From Mangifera indica (taxonomy: Eukaryota > Streptophyta > Magnoliopsida > Sapindales > Anacardiaceae), in assembly GCF_011075055.1 (NCBI RefSeq), contig NC_058137.1:13191463-13255462 (forward strand): a DNA stretch of 64,000 bases. The letters are read 5' to 3'. The translations under genes were made by a program, and so were the position numbers. Positions 10,031 to 21,566 of this stretch are shown piece by piece. Position 1 is the stretch's first letter. Each line of letters starts with the position of its first letter. The notes beneath the pieces are model-generated. The model searched no databases and was not told where the DNA came from. It saw only the letters and a program-made list of their open reading frames with translations.

Positions 10031-11989
10031 TGTAATAATCTAAAATTAATAAAAGGGTAATTTGATCATTTTGTTATCATTATCACTCAATTAATTTTGT
10101 AAATATTAATTGTGTGTATGTGTCTGTATATAGAAATTGTATGCATCTGAGAATAAACTCGGAGGAGCATTGTGTGACTCTATATATATATATGTGTGTG
10201 TATATATATAAATATGAATCTGAGAAATTAATTTTCTGCCAATAGATCTTTTTCAAATTTGGCAGTTACTCTTGGTTGGATAACGCTTATTATGTATCAC
10301 TTTCTTGGAAGGCGTTTTGGAAAGAAATGACATAAAAGAAAAAGAACGAAGAAGAGGCAGTTATAGGAACCTCTCAGATAAACATTGTTTTCCTTTACTT
10401 CCTTTTTACAAAAATTCCCTCTTCCTCATTGCACATCGTAATACTTCTAGAATTCTCTTCTTACACAACAAAGGAGGTAAAAAGACCTTCTATTTACCGG
10501 CTAGAAAAGGAAGTCATTGAGGAGACTATTGCCTTGCAAAGACCAACATAATCACCAGAGGAAAGGTAGGCTATTAATCTATTCTTTTGCATTGGAATTT
10601 AACGTTTAAACTTTAGAATAATGTGAATGCCTATTCTAAATCTCTTAAGAAGTATGATTGTTCTGGTGTGTTATATAATTTTGATATATGTGTGTATGTG
10701 TGTGTGTATAGAGAGAGAAAGAGAAAGAAAAAAAGAAACTTTGCATTTTTGGAAATCTTAAAGTCATGGCGTCTTTATATATTAAAGTCCTAATCAGCAA
10801 TTGCTTTGTTGTCAACATACGATATACACGACGTATGTGCTATATGCATACTGAACAAGCACCAAATACATTGGTTGTGCAACTTGTATGCAAGCCATGC
10901 GATGTGTTCAATTGTCATGGCGGAACTGTCGTTGTCTTCTTCTTTCTCCAAGGAGCTAACTTTGTAACATTTTAAAAAGAAAAGACAAAGAAGAAGGGAA
11001 AAGAATTTCGTCACTGTTTGGAGAAAACAAAAAAGAAAAAATTTTGCATGTGATTAATTGCTTTTGGGAGCTAGGATATGGTGCTTGCATCAACACATGT
11101 TACAATGCACTTGCATCATTCAGATAATCTTAGCCACCAGTGGTGGATTCTTGGGTTTGCTAATTGGATAAAAATGTGTTATTAGGTGATTTTGGTTGAT
11201 CATATGCATAAATTAACTTAGTTGAATAATAATTATGTGAACATTTTTCATATTTAATCGATACATTGTATGAATTAATATAATCACATTGAGGGTATTA
11301 ACAATATAACTCGTAATTAAGACTAGCGGACGAAATGTTTCAGTCTTAAGGATATTTGAACCGATTAATGAGACGTCTCAGTTTTAATTAATGAGAAATT
11401 AAAATTTACTAGATACATGATAATGATGTCAGCAACATTTATGATAGACGTTCAAAATTAAGGAATAAGAAGTAAGAGGTATCTGAGATTGATGCCCTTC
11501 AATACAATGGCGTAAAAAGCACCTAAGACAATGACCATCTGAGTGCGTCAGGGATGTGTGTGACGGTAAGACTTTGTTGAGAATTCTTATAAGGAACATC
11601 GAATTTATTATAAAGTCCTACTAAGTTTTTTAACTCATATATTTATTTTAGGGTTTTGCAGGTAAGAAAAATAATGAGGCAGGCAGGGAGGCACATAGGT
11701 CAGTACATTGAGTGGCGCTTTCGGCTACAATTATCTTATTTCTATTTCGTTCTTTATTATAATAATTTGCTTTATGTAATTCATGCATCTTAGAATTATC
11801 ATTTTATCTATAACTACTGAATTTATTTTGAGATGTTTTGGCACACTCGTGATTTCCAATAGATATCTCATGCTGATTCTTCATAAGCATCAAATTCTAT
11901 TTTATGGTTATTATTATCATATCTTTATTTTAAAAATAATAATAATAACAATTACCGCTAAGGGTCTGTTCCCAAAATGGGGTGTTACA
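10031..11989 (+). mobile_element. Probable solo LTR of a gypsy-type element in the ULP1 pseudogene
   Basis: Starts tgtaataatc and ends ggggtgttaca, the inverted TGTAA...TTACA ends usual in long gypsy (Tekay/Del-like) LTRs. Flanks are aactt (10026-10030) and aactc (11990-11994), a 5-bp duplication with one mismatch. Length 1,959 bp. The interior is AT-rich with an agggttttgcaggtaag phrase near 11,650 and short ta/tg microsatellites (10,180-10,210; 10,690-10,710). The insertion splits the ULP1-like frame between its linker and its catalytic His. Short ORFs inside are not supported as genes. No internal domains, PBS or PPT seen. Confidence 0.6.
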
Positions 11990-13017
11990 AACTCCCCCTA
12001 TGGTTTGTAAAATAAACTAAGCAAGTAATCCGCCTCCACCATTTTCATGAATAGCTTGGGCCACTTGTACTTATTTGGTGGTGTAGTACTTTAACTCTCA
12101 TATGCCATCTTGATATGCCCCAGAAGAAGGTGTGGGTCATTATCCAACTTTGTGAGATAATGGCTCGCCACTCGTGCTGGTGCTAACGTAATAGTGTTAA
12201 GAAAGAATCTACATGTTGAAATGGATATAAAACATGAATTGTATTATATTTTGATGAATATATAAAACATTTAACTAAAATCAATAGCTATAGACTACTT
12301 ACATCATTGGTCAGCCACTTGCGTAACTAGGCAACTGTATGCCAAAAAGCAGCTTTGGACTGTGTTCTTTTGCAATAAACATCATGGTCAACGGATGCTA
12401 TAACTCCAGTGTATCACGTGAGGAAAGATTTCTCAAGCTCTACAATAGAGCATGAAATGGTCAGAATCTATTATTTTACCTTTAGTTTGATTGGATTTGT
12501 ATGAGTGCAAATAAACAAACCCTTTTGGATGACCCTGCCATAAGCAGTTTGCACCAACTGAAAAATTACATAAAATTATTAATTCAATAATTCATCTTTA
12601 TTAACAAATACAATGAAATCGGTTAATGTTACCTTCTTGATGTACGACAAAAACGGTTTGGCAGGGGAATCCTTTATTATTGTCAAGTCAACCATCTATA
12701 TCCCCGAGATGAATTAGAGAAGTAATTTAATATTATCAATGATAAATATATCCAAAAATATACAAATTATAATGATATACCTCATCCTACTCTCCCTGTG
12801 AAATAACATTGAGTAACTTATCCCCTTATAAACTAATATCAAGGACCTATTTGCTCACGCTAAGGATTTTAATAATTAACCACAATTGTTCATCCTAAAA
12901 AGAAGGAAAAAATAATTTAAATATGCATAAAAATATTTAGTTGTATTCAACTAACGGAATAACAATAATCTACACTACCTCTACAATTGGGGAAATTGTA
13001 CATGGAGAACTCTTAAT

Positions 13018-13280
13018 CGATACCCCTTCCTAGCCAATACCCTGTACGAATATTAATAATAAATTGTTTAATGACATTTCACATAAAATATATTAACGAC
13101 AATTAATTATAAACCTCATGTGAACTGGGTGATGGAATCGAAAGGCTAACCAATACCCCCTCATAGCCAATACCTTATACGAATATTAATAACAAATTAT
13201 TCAATGATATTTCATATAAAATATACTAATAACAATTAATTACAAACCTTAAGCGGGGGAATTGATGGAATCGAAAGGCC
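13018..13280. repeat. Two-copy tandem repeat (about 133 bp) in the ULP1 linker
   Basis: The block taccccttcctagccaatacc ... gatggaatcgaaaggc occurs twice in direct order (starting near 13,018 and 13,151) with moderate divergence. It may be a local duplication of part of the linker. Confidence 0.65.
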
Positions 13281-14989
13281 AACAGGTGAGGGCCTCCCAA
13301 CACTGTCGTGAGTATCCTATACAAAGTTAATATACATATTAGACAAATAGGTAAATACAAATTACAAAACGAATAAATAAAATGTGGCTTTGTCACTTGA
13401 TTGACTATATCTAGTCATGTACATGTCATAATGTCCTCTAGATAACTTATATGATCCTCTAGTTGAGACTTTACAAAGACATTTGCTTTCGCAAGATAGA
13501 CATCTAGTATCACAAAAAGAAATCTCACCCAATATCATATTGCCCTAGCGGGCCAATGCAATATCTAAGGGGGAGAGAATGGGTGGCACAATTGATAGAC
13601 CTACTTGAGATGCTTAATAGTAGGGTCCTGAATGCCATAAAGATGTGTGGCCTCGATGGCTACGGTCTCAATGGTAAGACAAGTAGTCTACTCAGTAACA
13701 GGGGTCTAAACATCGACAAGTGTCTCAAGATTAAGGGCCTGAATGTTGACAGGTGACATAGCCTGAGAAGCTCCATATCTTACCAAAGAGAGCATCGAGG
13801 ATTTTGACAATGACTGGGGATTTAACATACCCGTTTAGGCAAAAATGTCAACATAACATCATGTAACCTCCTCAATCAGTGACATTTGAAGCTGGAAATT
13901 AACATCATCCTACTCATTCAGATATATAATTAAATATATTTGTATTAATTAATAAATTAATCAACTAATCATTTAACAATTATATACCTTACCACTGATA
14001 AATATAATTTCCATATGACTCCATCCAAGAATATCTCTTTTATGTCACCTAAACATCTGGGTAAATGCATTAATAGCAACCAAGTCTACCCAATTATACA
14101 TGGTATTGATCGTCTCATATATTCAATATTACAATGTAAAATATTAATGTTTATATTTAATTAATAATTTTCCCCTAATAATAAATATATACAATTAACA
14201 AATATACGCTTACTTGAAATGCCAGTGGGAACCCATAGACATCATATTTATGCATGTTTGGCATCTAACTTGAGCAGATCCTATCACTTACTTGGGTTAT
14301 GGACTCATATGTCATTTCCCACATCGAAACACCCCATGAGTAGGAGTTAAAACTATTCAAGTGATTGACCAACCGTAGATACTCTACAGATACCTTTATT
14401 TGTCTATTGTTCCCTATAACACCATATGAAGGCAATACAACAAGGCCATTTTGATGGCATCGATATCATCATCCCCTCATGGCCTTGTCAGGTAAACTAT
14501 AAATCATGATATTGCACTTTCTAACATCCCCGAAAGTAGGTATCTTGAATTCTATCTCTAGATCCTCATGGAATATATGATGAAAAAGTAATGATCTGAC
14601 TGAATGGTAACCCTATCATAAATACAAACTCGAATGGGCTGAATCTCATGTCAACCTATTAATCCTTAACCAAAACTCATTTCTCCCTAATCTTTGATAC
14701 AACTATTGCAATATGAATGAGTGTACTAACACTTTGCTAAATCTCCTACCAGGTAATTAGAGTAAATGCCCAAAGCAAGTCCTCTTAAGCAACTGCAATT
14801 GTTTTTATACCAATGTAAATTTAATCTTGGGCATTGCAGTTCAATATACATAAGACGTAACCTCTGCTCAAAAGTGTCGTGTCTCATCAAGGATTCTTAA
14901 TTCGATAACCTCACGTTTTCTTTTATAGGAAATATCTTGTAAAAAGGAAATTATTATCATGACAAGTTTGATAAGAATTTCAAAAAAAA

Positions 14990-16010
14990 ACATATATAAA
15001 ATTATATACAAAAATAAAAAACGGATCTCAAATTCAGAGATTACAAGTAAAAAAACTCTAAAATGACAAAAACTGAAAAATTGACTTGAAATTCAATAAC
15101 TATATGTCAAAAAATCTTAAAATAACAACAACTAAAAAATCGATCTGAAATTTGAAAACTATACGTTGAAAAGGTCTAGAATGAATAAAATTAAAAAACC
15201 AATTTGTAATTTGAAAACTACACATCAAAAAATTCAAAAATGAAAAATACCAAAAAAACATATCTAAAATTAAAAAATTACAGGTACGATAACCATAAGA
15301 ATGATAGAAATCGAAAAACAAATTTGAAATTTGAAAACTATACATCAAAATACCTTAGAATAATAAAAATAAAAAAAAAATTGACCTAAAATTCAACAAT
15401 TACACAATAAAATACCCCAAATTAACAAATATAAAAAATCAGACCTAAACTTCAAATACTATATATTGAAATACCTTAAATTATAAATATCAAAAAACCG
15501 AGCTAAAATTTTAAAACTACACATCCAAAAACTCTAAAATGACACTAATAAAAAAGGGACCTAAAATTCAAAAACTATACATCAAAATACCCTAAAATTA
15601 TAAAAACTAAAAAATTAATCCGAAATTCGAAGACTAGACGTTGAAACATTTAAGAATAATAAAAATTGAAAAACTACCTTGAAATTCTAAAACTATACGT
15701 TGGAAAACTCTAAAATGATAAATAGTTAAAAATGGACTTGAAATTCAAAAATTACACCTTAAAATACCTTAAAATGACAAAAACCAAAAATGGATCTGCA
15801 AATCAAAAACTACACGTTAAAAAACCAAGGAACGATAGAAATAAAAAAATAGACATTAAATTTGGAAAATACACGTCAAAAAACCTTAAAGTGATATACA
15901 CAAAAAAACCTACCTATGAATCATAAAAATAGAAAAGTGAACCTCAAATTCAAAAACTACACATCAAAAAACCCTAAAATAAATAAAATCAAAAAACGGA
16001 TATAACAAAT
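14990..16010. repeat. Internal minisatellite of MULE-2, about 58-bp unit
   Basis: Roughly 17 degenerate units around aaaaactacacgtcaaaaaa, then ccctaaaatga, aaaaat and gacctgaaattc. The same repeat occurs in MULE-3 (19,300-20,010), so it belongs to the element, upstream of its ULP1 gene. Short ORFs here, such as the Lys-rich one at 15,732-15,926, are repeat translations. Confidence 0.8.
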
Positions 16011-16559
16011 GTCAATTTGCCTCCTTATCTATTTTCTACACTCTTACAAGTCCTAAAGTTTCAAAAAATATCAATTCCCCCTCCAAATTCCCCCTGGTTC
16101 CCTTAAATAACTGCCAATGTTAGTGTTCAAAATACCCTTCTCCCTGAGGTTTCCCTCGAGTCCCCTGGGGTGCTCACTATTTGGATTTTCGCATTTTCCC
16201 CCTCCTCGTGGCGTTGACCTAACCTGGGGAAGATTTTATCCACCTCAAGGGATCCGAGGGCCTAAAACATTGATTTTTCGATCATAAATTACCATTTCAG
16301 CCTCTTATATCAACAACAATCAAATCTAAACCTACTATAACACAATATGCCTTCAACAAATTCAACAAAAACAAGCAAGAATCAAAACATTTTATGCATT
16401 TTTCAAAAACAAAACCCTGAAATAATAAAATGATTCAAACAAGACAAAAGATGAAGTACTAACCTTCTTTGTCATTTTTATAGTTGAAAAACTCAAAAAA
16501 TGCTGAAAAAAAACTAAAGAAGTCAAGCGGCTATTGAACTGTGGGAGCCTTGGGTTTTT

Positions 16560-16735
16560 CTCTAAATTCTAATAGTGAATTCAAGGGAAATTTGGTTGGG
16601 TTATGAAAATTTTTTGGTTTATATATAAGGGCATTTTAGTCATTTCAGATAAATAGGGTATTTTTTTCTTAATGTTTAAAATTTGGGACAATTTTCCTTA
16701 GAACCTAATGTTTAGGGCAATTGCTTTAATATCCC
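16560..16735. repeat. Right terminus of MULE-2
   Basis: The phrases tatatataagggcattttagtcatttca, cctaatgtttagggcaatt and a final ctttaatatccc align with the right end of MULE-3 (20,690-20,815). They are the inverse of the MULE-3 left end beginning ggatattaaatt at 17,119. The end is placed at about 16,735 by this alignment; the duplication partner is not visible. Confidence 0.6.
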
Positions 16736-17118
16736 TTTAATCATGATGAATGATGACCAGGCGCAGGAGACTCACCCCAAGTGCTAGGTAAGCATTTTCA
16801 GATTTTTAGTAAAAATATATGAAAGAAAAACAAAGGAAAGGAAATAACAACGACGACTTAATTATCGCAAGCAAGATTATAATTATATATAAATTTTATT
16901 AAGGCCTGGTAAGGAGGAAACATGTTATTTAATTTGTGCAAGTCTGTCATTTTAATTATACTTTGATGAGCTGATTAATTATAGATTGAATTCAAAATGG
17001 AGCGTTTTATGGGGATTGACTTTGTAGAACACACATTAATCTAAATAAATATATGACAAATTAGACAGACACGTTAATTTTTACTTTTAATTTTCTAATT
17101 AGACAAGTCAAATTAGAG
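16736..17118. other. Spacer between MULE-2 and MULE-3
   Basis: AT-rich sequence without recognisable coding or repeat; the last nine bases (17,110-17,118, aaattagag) are the left target duplication of MULE-3. Confidence 0.6.
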
Positions 17119-17429
17119 GGATATTAAATTAAATGCCCCCCTCTCAAGAGCATAAGCAAAAAATGTCCCATTTTTATTTTAAAATATCAAAAAATACCAT
17201 TCATCACTTTTATATAAACCCCGGCCCTCATACTTTTCTCACACTATTCAAATTTTCGGTTTCATTCAATATTTGACAATGTAGATTCATTCAAAAGGAA
17301 AAAATTCATATTTGTGAGTTTGAATCAAAAAAATAGATTCGTGATAATAAGAAATTTATACAAATTTTAACAGAAAACTTAATTTTTTTGTTAAATCAAG
17401 TTTATATATTTTATATACTTACATAAAAT

Positions 17430-17900
17430 TGTGCTATAAAATGAATATTAGAAAAATATAAGAGACATTTTGATATTTAACAATATATGAGGGGGTTAGA
17501 AAATGATACAAAAATATAGGGGGCATGCTGTTATTAGACAATGTATGAGGGTGTTACATGCAATGCTAAGAAAATTTAGAGGCATATTGATATAAGACAA
17601 TGTATAAGGGTGTTTAAAAAATGTTAAGAAAATATAAGGCTTATTTTGAAATTAGACAAAATATGAGGGTTTAAATGGGATAAGATAAAATTTAGGGATC
17701 ATTTCGATATTTCATATACTTACATTTTATTGTGTCATAAAAGGAGTGATAGAAAAATATAGGGGCATTTTGATATTTGACAATATATAAGGGGTTTAAA
17801 CAAACGTTAAAAAAAATATAGAAGGTATTTTGATATCAGACAATATATGAGAGTGCTAAATAAATATAACAAAATTTATGTGCATTTCGATATGAATTTT
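17430..17900. repeat. MULE-3 subterminal tandem repeats, about 60-bp unit
   Basis: About seven degenerate copies of aatataggggcattttgata...acaatatatgagggtgtt. The placement near the TIR and upstream of mudrA suggests promoter or transposase-binding repeats, which is inference. Confidence 0.75.
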
Positions 17901-17969
17901 ATAGGGTGTTAATGTAGATTTTTCTGCTAAATGTTTTCTTTTCTAATATTGGTCATTGTAGGATTGATT

Positions 17970-18846
17970 ATTGAAATAACGGGTCATGTTGTTGTTTATT
18001 TTGAAAAATAATAGATTCAAAGTAATCAGAACATATAAAAAAGTGGTTAAAATTCGATGCGGAACAACACTTGAGAGATTTATCTAGTTGTTAAATGAAA
18101 AGTGTGGTATCAATCCAATCTGAAACAACATTCAGCTATGCATGAAACTAAAAGGTATCGAACTAGATTACCTTGCGAAAATGATAAAGATGTTGAGGGC
18201 TTATTGACATATCTAGATACTTTGGGGAATGTATTTTAGTTTTTGTTATATGTACCCCCATTGAAGCAAAACAAGAAAAAGAAAGAAGTGCAACGATGAT
18301 GGTGATCGAAAGAGGAATCTAATAAAGAAAACCTTATAGATTTTCATAATAATGCATTGTATACTATTGAAGAATGGGTTCATGGATCCAAATTAAGGTG
18401 ATTTTGATGGGAACGAGATGGTTGATGTTCTTTTTAATGAGCTAGATTTCGACAAGATGTCACCTATTAACTATGATCTAAGTAGTCTTTAGGGAGGCGG
18501 GAATTATGTTGGACCAATTTTTGATAATGTTTGAACTGATCAATTTAAGTTACTACCTGATTTTTCTCCTTAACATTCAACATCAACAACAACATCAAAT
18601 GGTGCAGGGTCAGTGCGAGGGGGGAATGTTGTAAAAATTGGTGACCTTTTTAATAATAAAAAACACTTAATAGATGTAGTGACTCAATATGTGTTTGAGA
18701 AAGGATTTCAATATAGAGTGGCCAAGTCAAACATGGAGAGATGGAATATTAAGTGTGTTAAACAGCAATATGAATGGTATCTATCAAGAAGAAGATTGAA
18801 ACCCATTGACTTATTACGAATCCGTTCTCTGAATCCTAAATCTTAA
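17970..18846 (+). pseudogene. mudrA 5' fragment in MULE-3
   Basis: Parallel to 1796-2760 of MULE-2: the start region reads ataacgggtcatgttgttg, with the ATG mutated to ATA. The acidic stretch G-N-E-M-V-D-V and a 77-codon ORF at 18,613-18,846 contain V-F-E-K-G-F-Q-Y-R-V-A-K-S-N-M-E-R-W, the typical start of the plant MuDR zinc-binding domain. The frame stops where sequence homology jumps to the ULP1 side, so this is the left edge of an internal deletion. No catalytic domain. Confidence 0.75.
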
Positions 18847-18849
18847 TAT

Positions 18850-19260
18850 TCCACTTTTTGCCATCCCTAGAAATAAATGTCTTGAATCCTATCTTTGAAA
18901 CCTCGTGGAATATATGATACAATGATGGTGAATGGTAGCCCGATCATAAGCATAAACTTGAATGGGCTGAACTTCACGTCAACCCCATTAATCTAGACCT
19001 AAAGCTCACTTCTCTCCAAACCCTAATACAACTATTGCAATATGAAGAAGTGCACTAACACTTTGTAAAATCTCATGTTTGTTAACCAAATCAAGTGTCC
19101 AAAATATGTCCTCTCAAACAACCTCAACTGCTCCTATGTCAATGTGGATTTAATCTTAGACATTACATTTCATTGCACATGGAAAGTCACTTTTACCTGA
19201 AAGTGTCAAGCCTCATCCAGGATTCTCAATTCACCACTAGGGTCCTCATGTTTTATTCTT
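18850..19260 (-). pseudogene. DUF1985 (ULP1 gene) 5' fragment in MULE-3
   Basis: On the minus strand it reads I-N-G-V-D-V-K-F-S-P-F-K-F-M-L-M-I-G-L-P-F, a DUF1985 motif matching 14,700-14,640 of MULE-2. The upstream sequence also aligns with 14,790-14,960. It ends abruptly at the junction with the mudrA fragment. No C48 catalytic residues remain. Confidence 0.72.
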
Positions 19261-19299
19261 TGGAAAAATTTATGTAAAAAATAAATTATTATGATGAAA

Positions 19300-20010
19300 A
19301 ATTTAAGAATGGAAAAACCCCTAGAATGGAAAAATTTTTAAAAACGAATCTGAAATTCGAAAACTATACGTCAAAAAACTCTAGAATGGAAAAAATAAAA
19401 AAAATTCAATCTAAAATTCAAAAACTACATTTAAAAAAACCCTAGAATGAAAAAAATTAAAAAAAAACAAACCTGAAATCTAAAAACTATAGGTCAAAAA
19501 CCCTATAACAAGAAAAATAAAAAAATTTGATCTAAAATTCGAAAATTACATATCAAAAAACCTTAGAATGAGGAAAATTAAAAAAACCGATCTAAATTTT
19601 GAAAACTCACTTCAAAAAACCTTGAAATGAGGAAATTCAAAAAGACCTGAATTCTAAAATCTACATGGCGAAAAAACTTAAAATGAGAAAAATCTAAAAA
19701 ATAAACTTGAAATATGAAAACAACACATCAAAAAACCCTAAACCTCAAATTAAAAAATTACACGTCGAAAAACCTTAGAATGGGAAAAATTAAAAAAAAT
19801 CTAATATGAAATTCAAAAACTACACATAAAAAATTGTATAAAAAGAAAAATCGATCTAAATTTCAAAAACTACAAGTCAAGAAACCTAGAATGAGAAAAA
19901 TAAAAAAATAAACTTAAAATTTGAAAACTATATGTGAAAAAAACCTTGGAATAGAAAAAACAGATGTGAAATTTGAAAACTACATGTCAACAAATCCTAA
20001 AAGAGAAAAA
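19300..20010. repeat. MULE-3 minisatellite, about 58-bp unit
   Basis: About 12 degenerate copies of the unit seen at 14,990-16,010 (aaaaactacacgtcaaaaaa ... ccctagaatg). Beyond it, 20,010-20,815 has C-rich tracts (ccccctcccc near 20,235) and the right TIR; the ORFs there are not credible genes. Confidence 0.8.
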
Positions 20011-20815
20011 CTATTAATTTGCCCCCTTAACAATTTCCCTCCCTCCCACGGGTCCTATTGTTTTAAAAACTCACAATTTTCCCTTAGAACATGTTCCCCC
20101 AGGTTGCACTATTTAAAAAATAAAAAATTTCCCCCCTTTCCCATGGTCCATCTGAGATATAATGTTCAAAAAATTGCAATTTCCCCTCCCCCGAGGTCCC
20201 CTCAAGATCATTACTGTTCCAAAAATCACAAAGTCCTCCCCCCCTCCCCCTAAAAAAAGATGTTGATCCAACTTGGGGGATACTTATCCACCTTAGGATT
20301 CCTCGAGGTGAAGCATTGACATAAAAAATCCACATTTTTTAACCAAAATCTCTTTTTTAAACTACCATTTCAACAACAAACGAATCTATACTTACTATAA
20401 CACAATAGCTCTCAACTAATTCATCCAAAACAAGGAAAAATCAACCAACCCTAAATTAATAACATTCAAAATCTTCATCTAATCGGTTAAATTTAAACAT
20501 CAAAATGATTCAAAAAAAACAATGGACGATGTACTCACATTCTTTGTCATTTTCATAGTAGAAAAACTTAAAAAATGTTGTTGAAAATTCCAAAGTCTTT
20601 TGCTGTTGTCGAAACCCTTGGAAGCCTCCGAAATTCTTAGAAATTAAAAACAGTAAATTCAGAGAAAAAATGGGTGCGGATTTGATTTGGTATTGTTTAT
20701 ATATGAGGGGCATTTTGGTTATTTCAAATTAATGGTGCATTTTTGTTTATCCAAAGAAAATTGGGTAATTTTGTTCAAAACCCCTAATGTTTAGGACAAT
20801 CAATTTGATTTCCCC

Positions 20816-21566
20816 AAATTAGAACATGCGCTAATAATAATAAGGCACACTGAAACATTTTAAGGGTTTCTATTAAAGAATGTCCAAATCACGTTTTTAC
20901 AATTAGAAAGCACTTGCAATTCCTGCAAGACAAATTAATGAATCAAATTTATGGTCTTAATGTATATGTGCATGTCATCGCGTGGATAACATTTCTTTTT
21001 ATTATTATTATTTTTTCATTTAGACATTAATTAATTATGAAGAGAGTTAACTGTTTTTCTATCCCCTAGAATTTATATAAAGTAAAAAGTATAAGATCTG
21101 AAAAATTATAATTAAAAAAATATCAAAAGGATAAAGTGATGCCCAAGGTTTTCTAGGAAAATCAAGCTGGCCCATTAGAAATAGAAATGAGTACAGCTGA
21201 TTCCTGTGACTGGAGGCCATAGTTTTTGACCTCTACTTACTCTACTCTTTTATTAATTAATTAGTCAACACATGGAAATCAAATCAAAACCAACAAATAC
21301 GAGGACAAAGATTGTTCAATATCCACAACCTGTATCGTGTAAATCCCACTTGGTCTTCATTTTCTGCTCATCTTCCATCATTCTTTTCAATTTCAAAGAT
21401 AGAGAATTAAAGCTACCTGAATTAAAATATAATGTGCTTTAGCTTCATGTTTCCTCTTCGTACCCATTGTAAATCCCCTTTTTATTTATAAACATTCCCA
21501 CTTCTTCATCTTTAACTTAAAGCATGCATTAATTGATTCTTAAAAGTTTTTTCTTGTTTAATTTTC
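20816..21566 (+). promoter_or_regulatory. Upstream region of the class V aminotransferase gene
   Basis: Non-coding, AT-rich. A TATA-like tttatttataaac at 21,481-21,493 lies about 75-85 bp before the start codon, compatible with a short 5' UTR. MULE-3 ends 750 bp upstream of the ATG. No other element recognised. Confidence 0.45.

Larger units (their letters stand above)
9590..14960 (-). pseudogene. DUF1985 / ULP1 (C48) SUMO-protease-like pseudogene of MULE-2
   Basis: Read on the minus strand, the DUF1985 part lies at about 14,880-14,280. Recognisable blocks are E-F-W-L-R-I-N-R followed after a frameshift by M-R-F-S-P-F-E-F-V-F-M-I-G-L-P-F, then D-A-I-K-M-A-L-L-Y-C-L-H and K-V-S-V-E-Y-L-R-L-V-N. 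A linker with a 133-bp tandem repeat follows (13,018-13,280). The C48 catalytic end lies at 9,930-9,590, beyond a probable solo LTR. It has the catalytic His (codon 9910-9908) followed by a stop where Trp is expected, the Asp in Y-D-S-K-T (9859-9857), and Tyr (9670-9668) in the D-x-G-I-F position of the nucleophile Cys. His and the lost Cys are 80 codons apart in one frame, close to the 81 in the MULE-4 copy. Intact relatives cleave SUMO conjugates; this copy is dead. Confidence 0.72.
1131..16735 (+). mobile_element. MULE-2: large two-gene Mutator-like element (mudrA + ULP1), decayed and nested
   Basis: I infer one old element from four observations. A mudrA pseudogene on + (1796-9200) converges on a DUF1985/ULP1 pseudogene on - (14,960-9,590). 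Subterminal tandem repeats at 1140-1720 match those of MULE-3 at 17,430-17,900. The right-hand minisatellite and terminus (15.0-16.7 kb) match 19.3-20.8 kb of MULE-3. The left TIR is missing, apparently because MULE-1 sits at that end. Insertions inside it are a foldback MITE (1352-1656), Copia-1 (3982-8537) and a probable solo LTR (10,031-11,989); without them it would be about 8.8 kb. It cannot be autonomous: both genes are riddled with stops. Confidence 0.7.
17119..20815 (+). mobile_element. MULE-3: internally deleted relative of MULE-2
   Basis: 3,697 bp. Ends are inverted: ggatattaaattaaatg on the left, and the reverse complement of the right end is ggggaaatcaaattgattg. Homology extends inward over the tatataaac/ccccctc blocks. 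Flanks aaattagag (17,110-17,118) and aaattagaa (20,816-20,824) form a 9-bp target duplication with one mismatch, as expected for Mutator. In order it holds subterminal repeats, a 5' fragment of mudrA (+), a 5' fragment of DUF1985/ULP1 (-), the 58-bp minisatellite and the right TIR. The catalytic parts of both genes are absent, so it could only have moved using a transposase made elsewhere. Confidence 0.82.

Noticed and set aside
10031..11989. Full-length gypsy element instead of a solo LTR
   Set aside because: No PBS, polypurine tract, gag or pol motif was found between the TGTAA and TTACA ends.
14990..16010. Regularly spaced repeats considered as a CRISPR-like array
   Set aside because: Units are degenerate, there are no unique spacers, the DNA is a plant nuclear sequence, and the same array recurs inside MULE-3.
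19921..20253. 110-codon ORF rich in Pro and Lys
   Set aside because: Runs through minisatellite and C-rich tracts of MULE-3; composition reflects the repeat.
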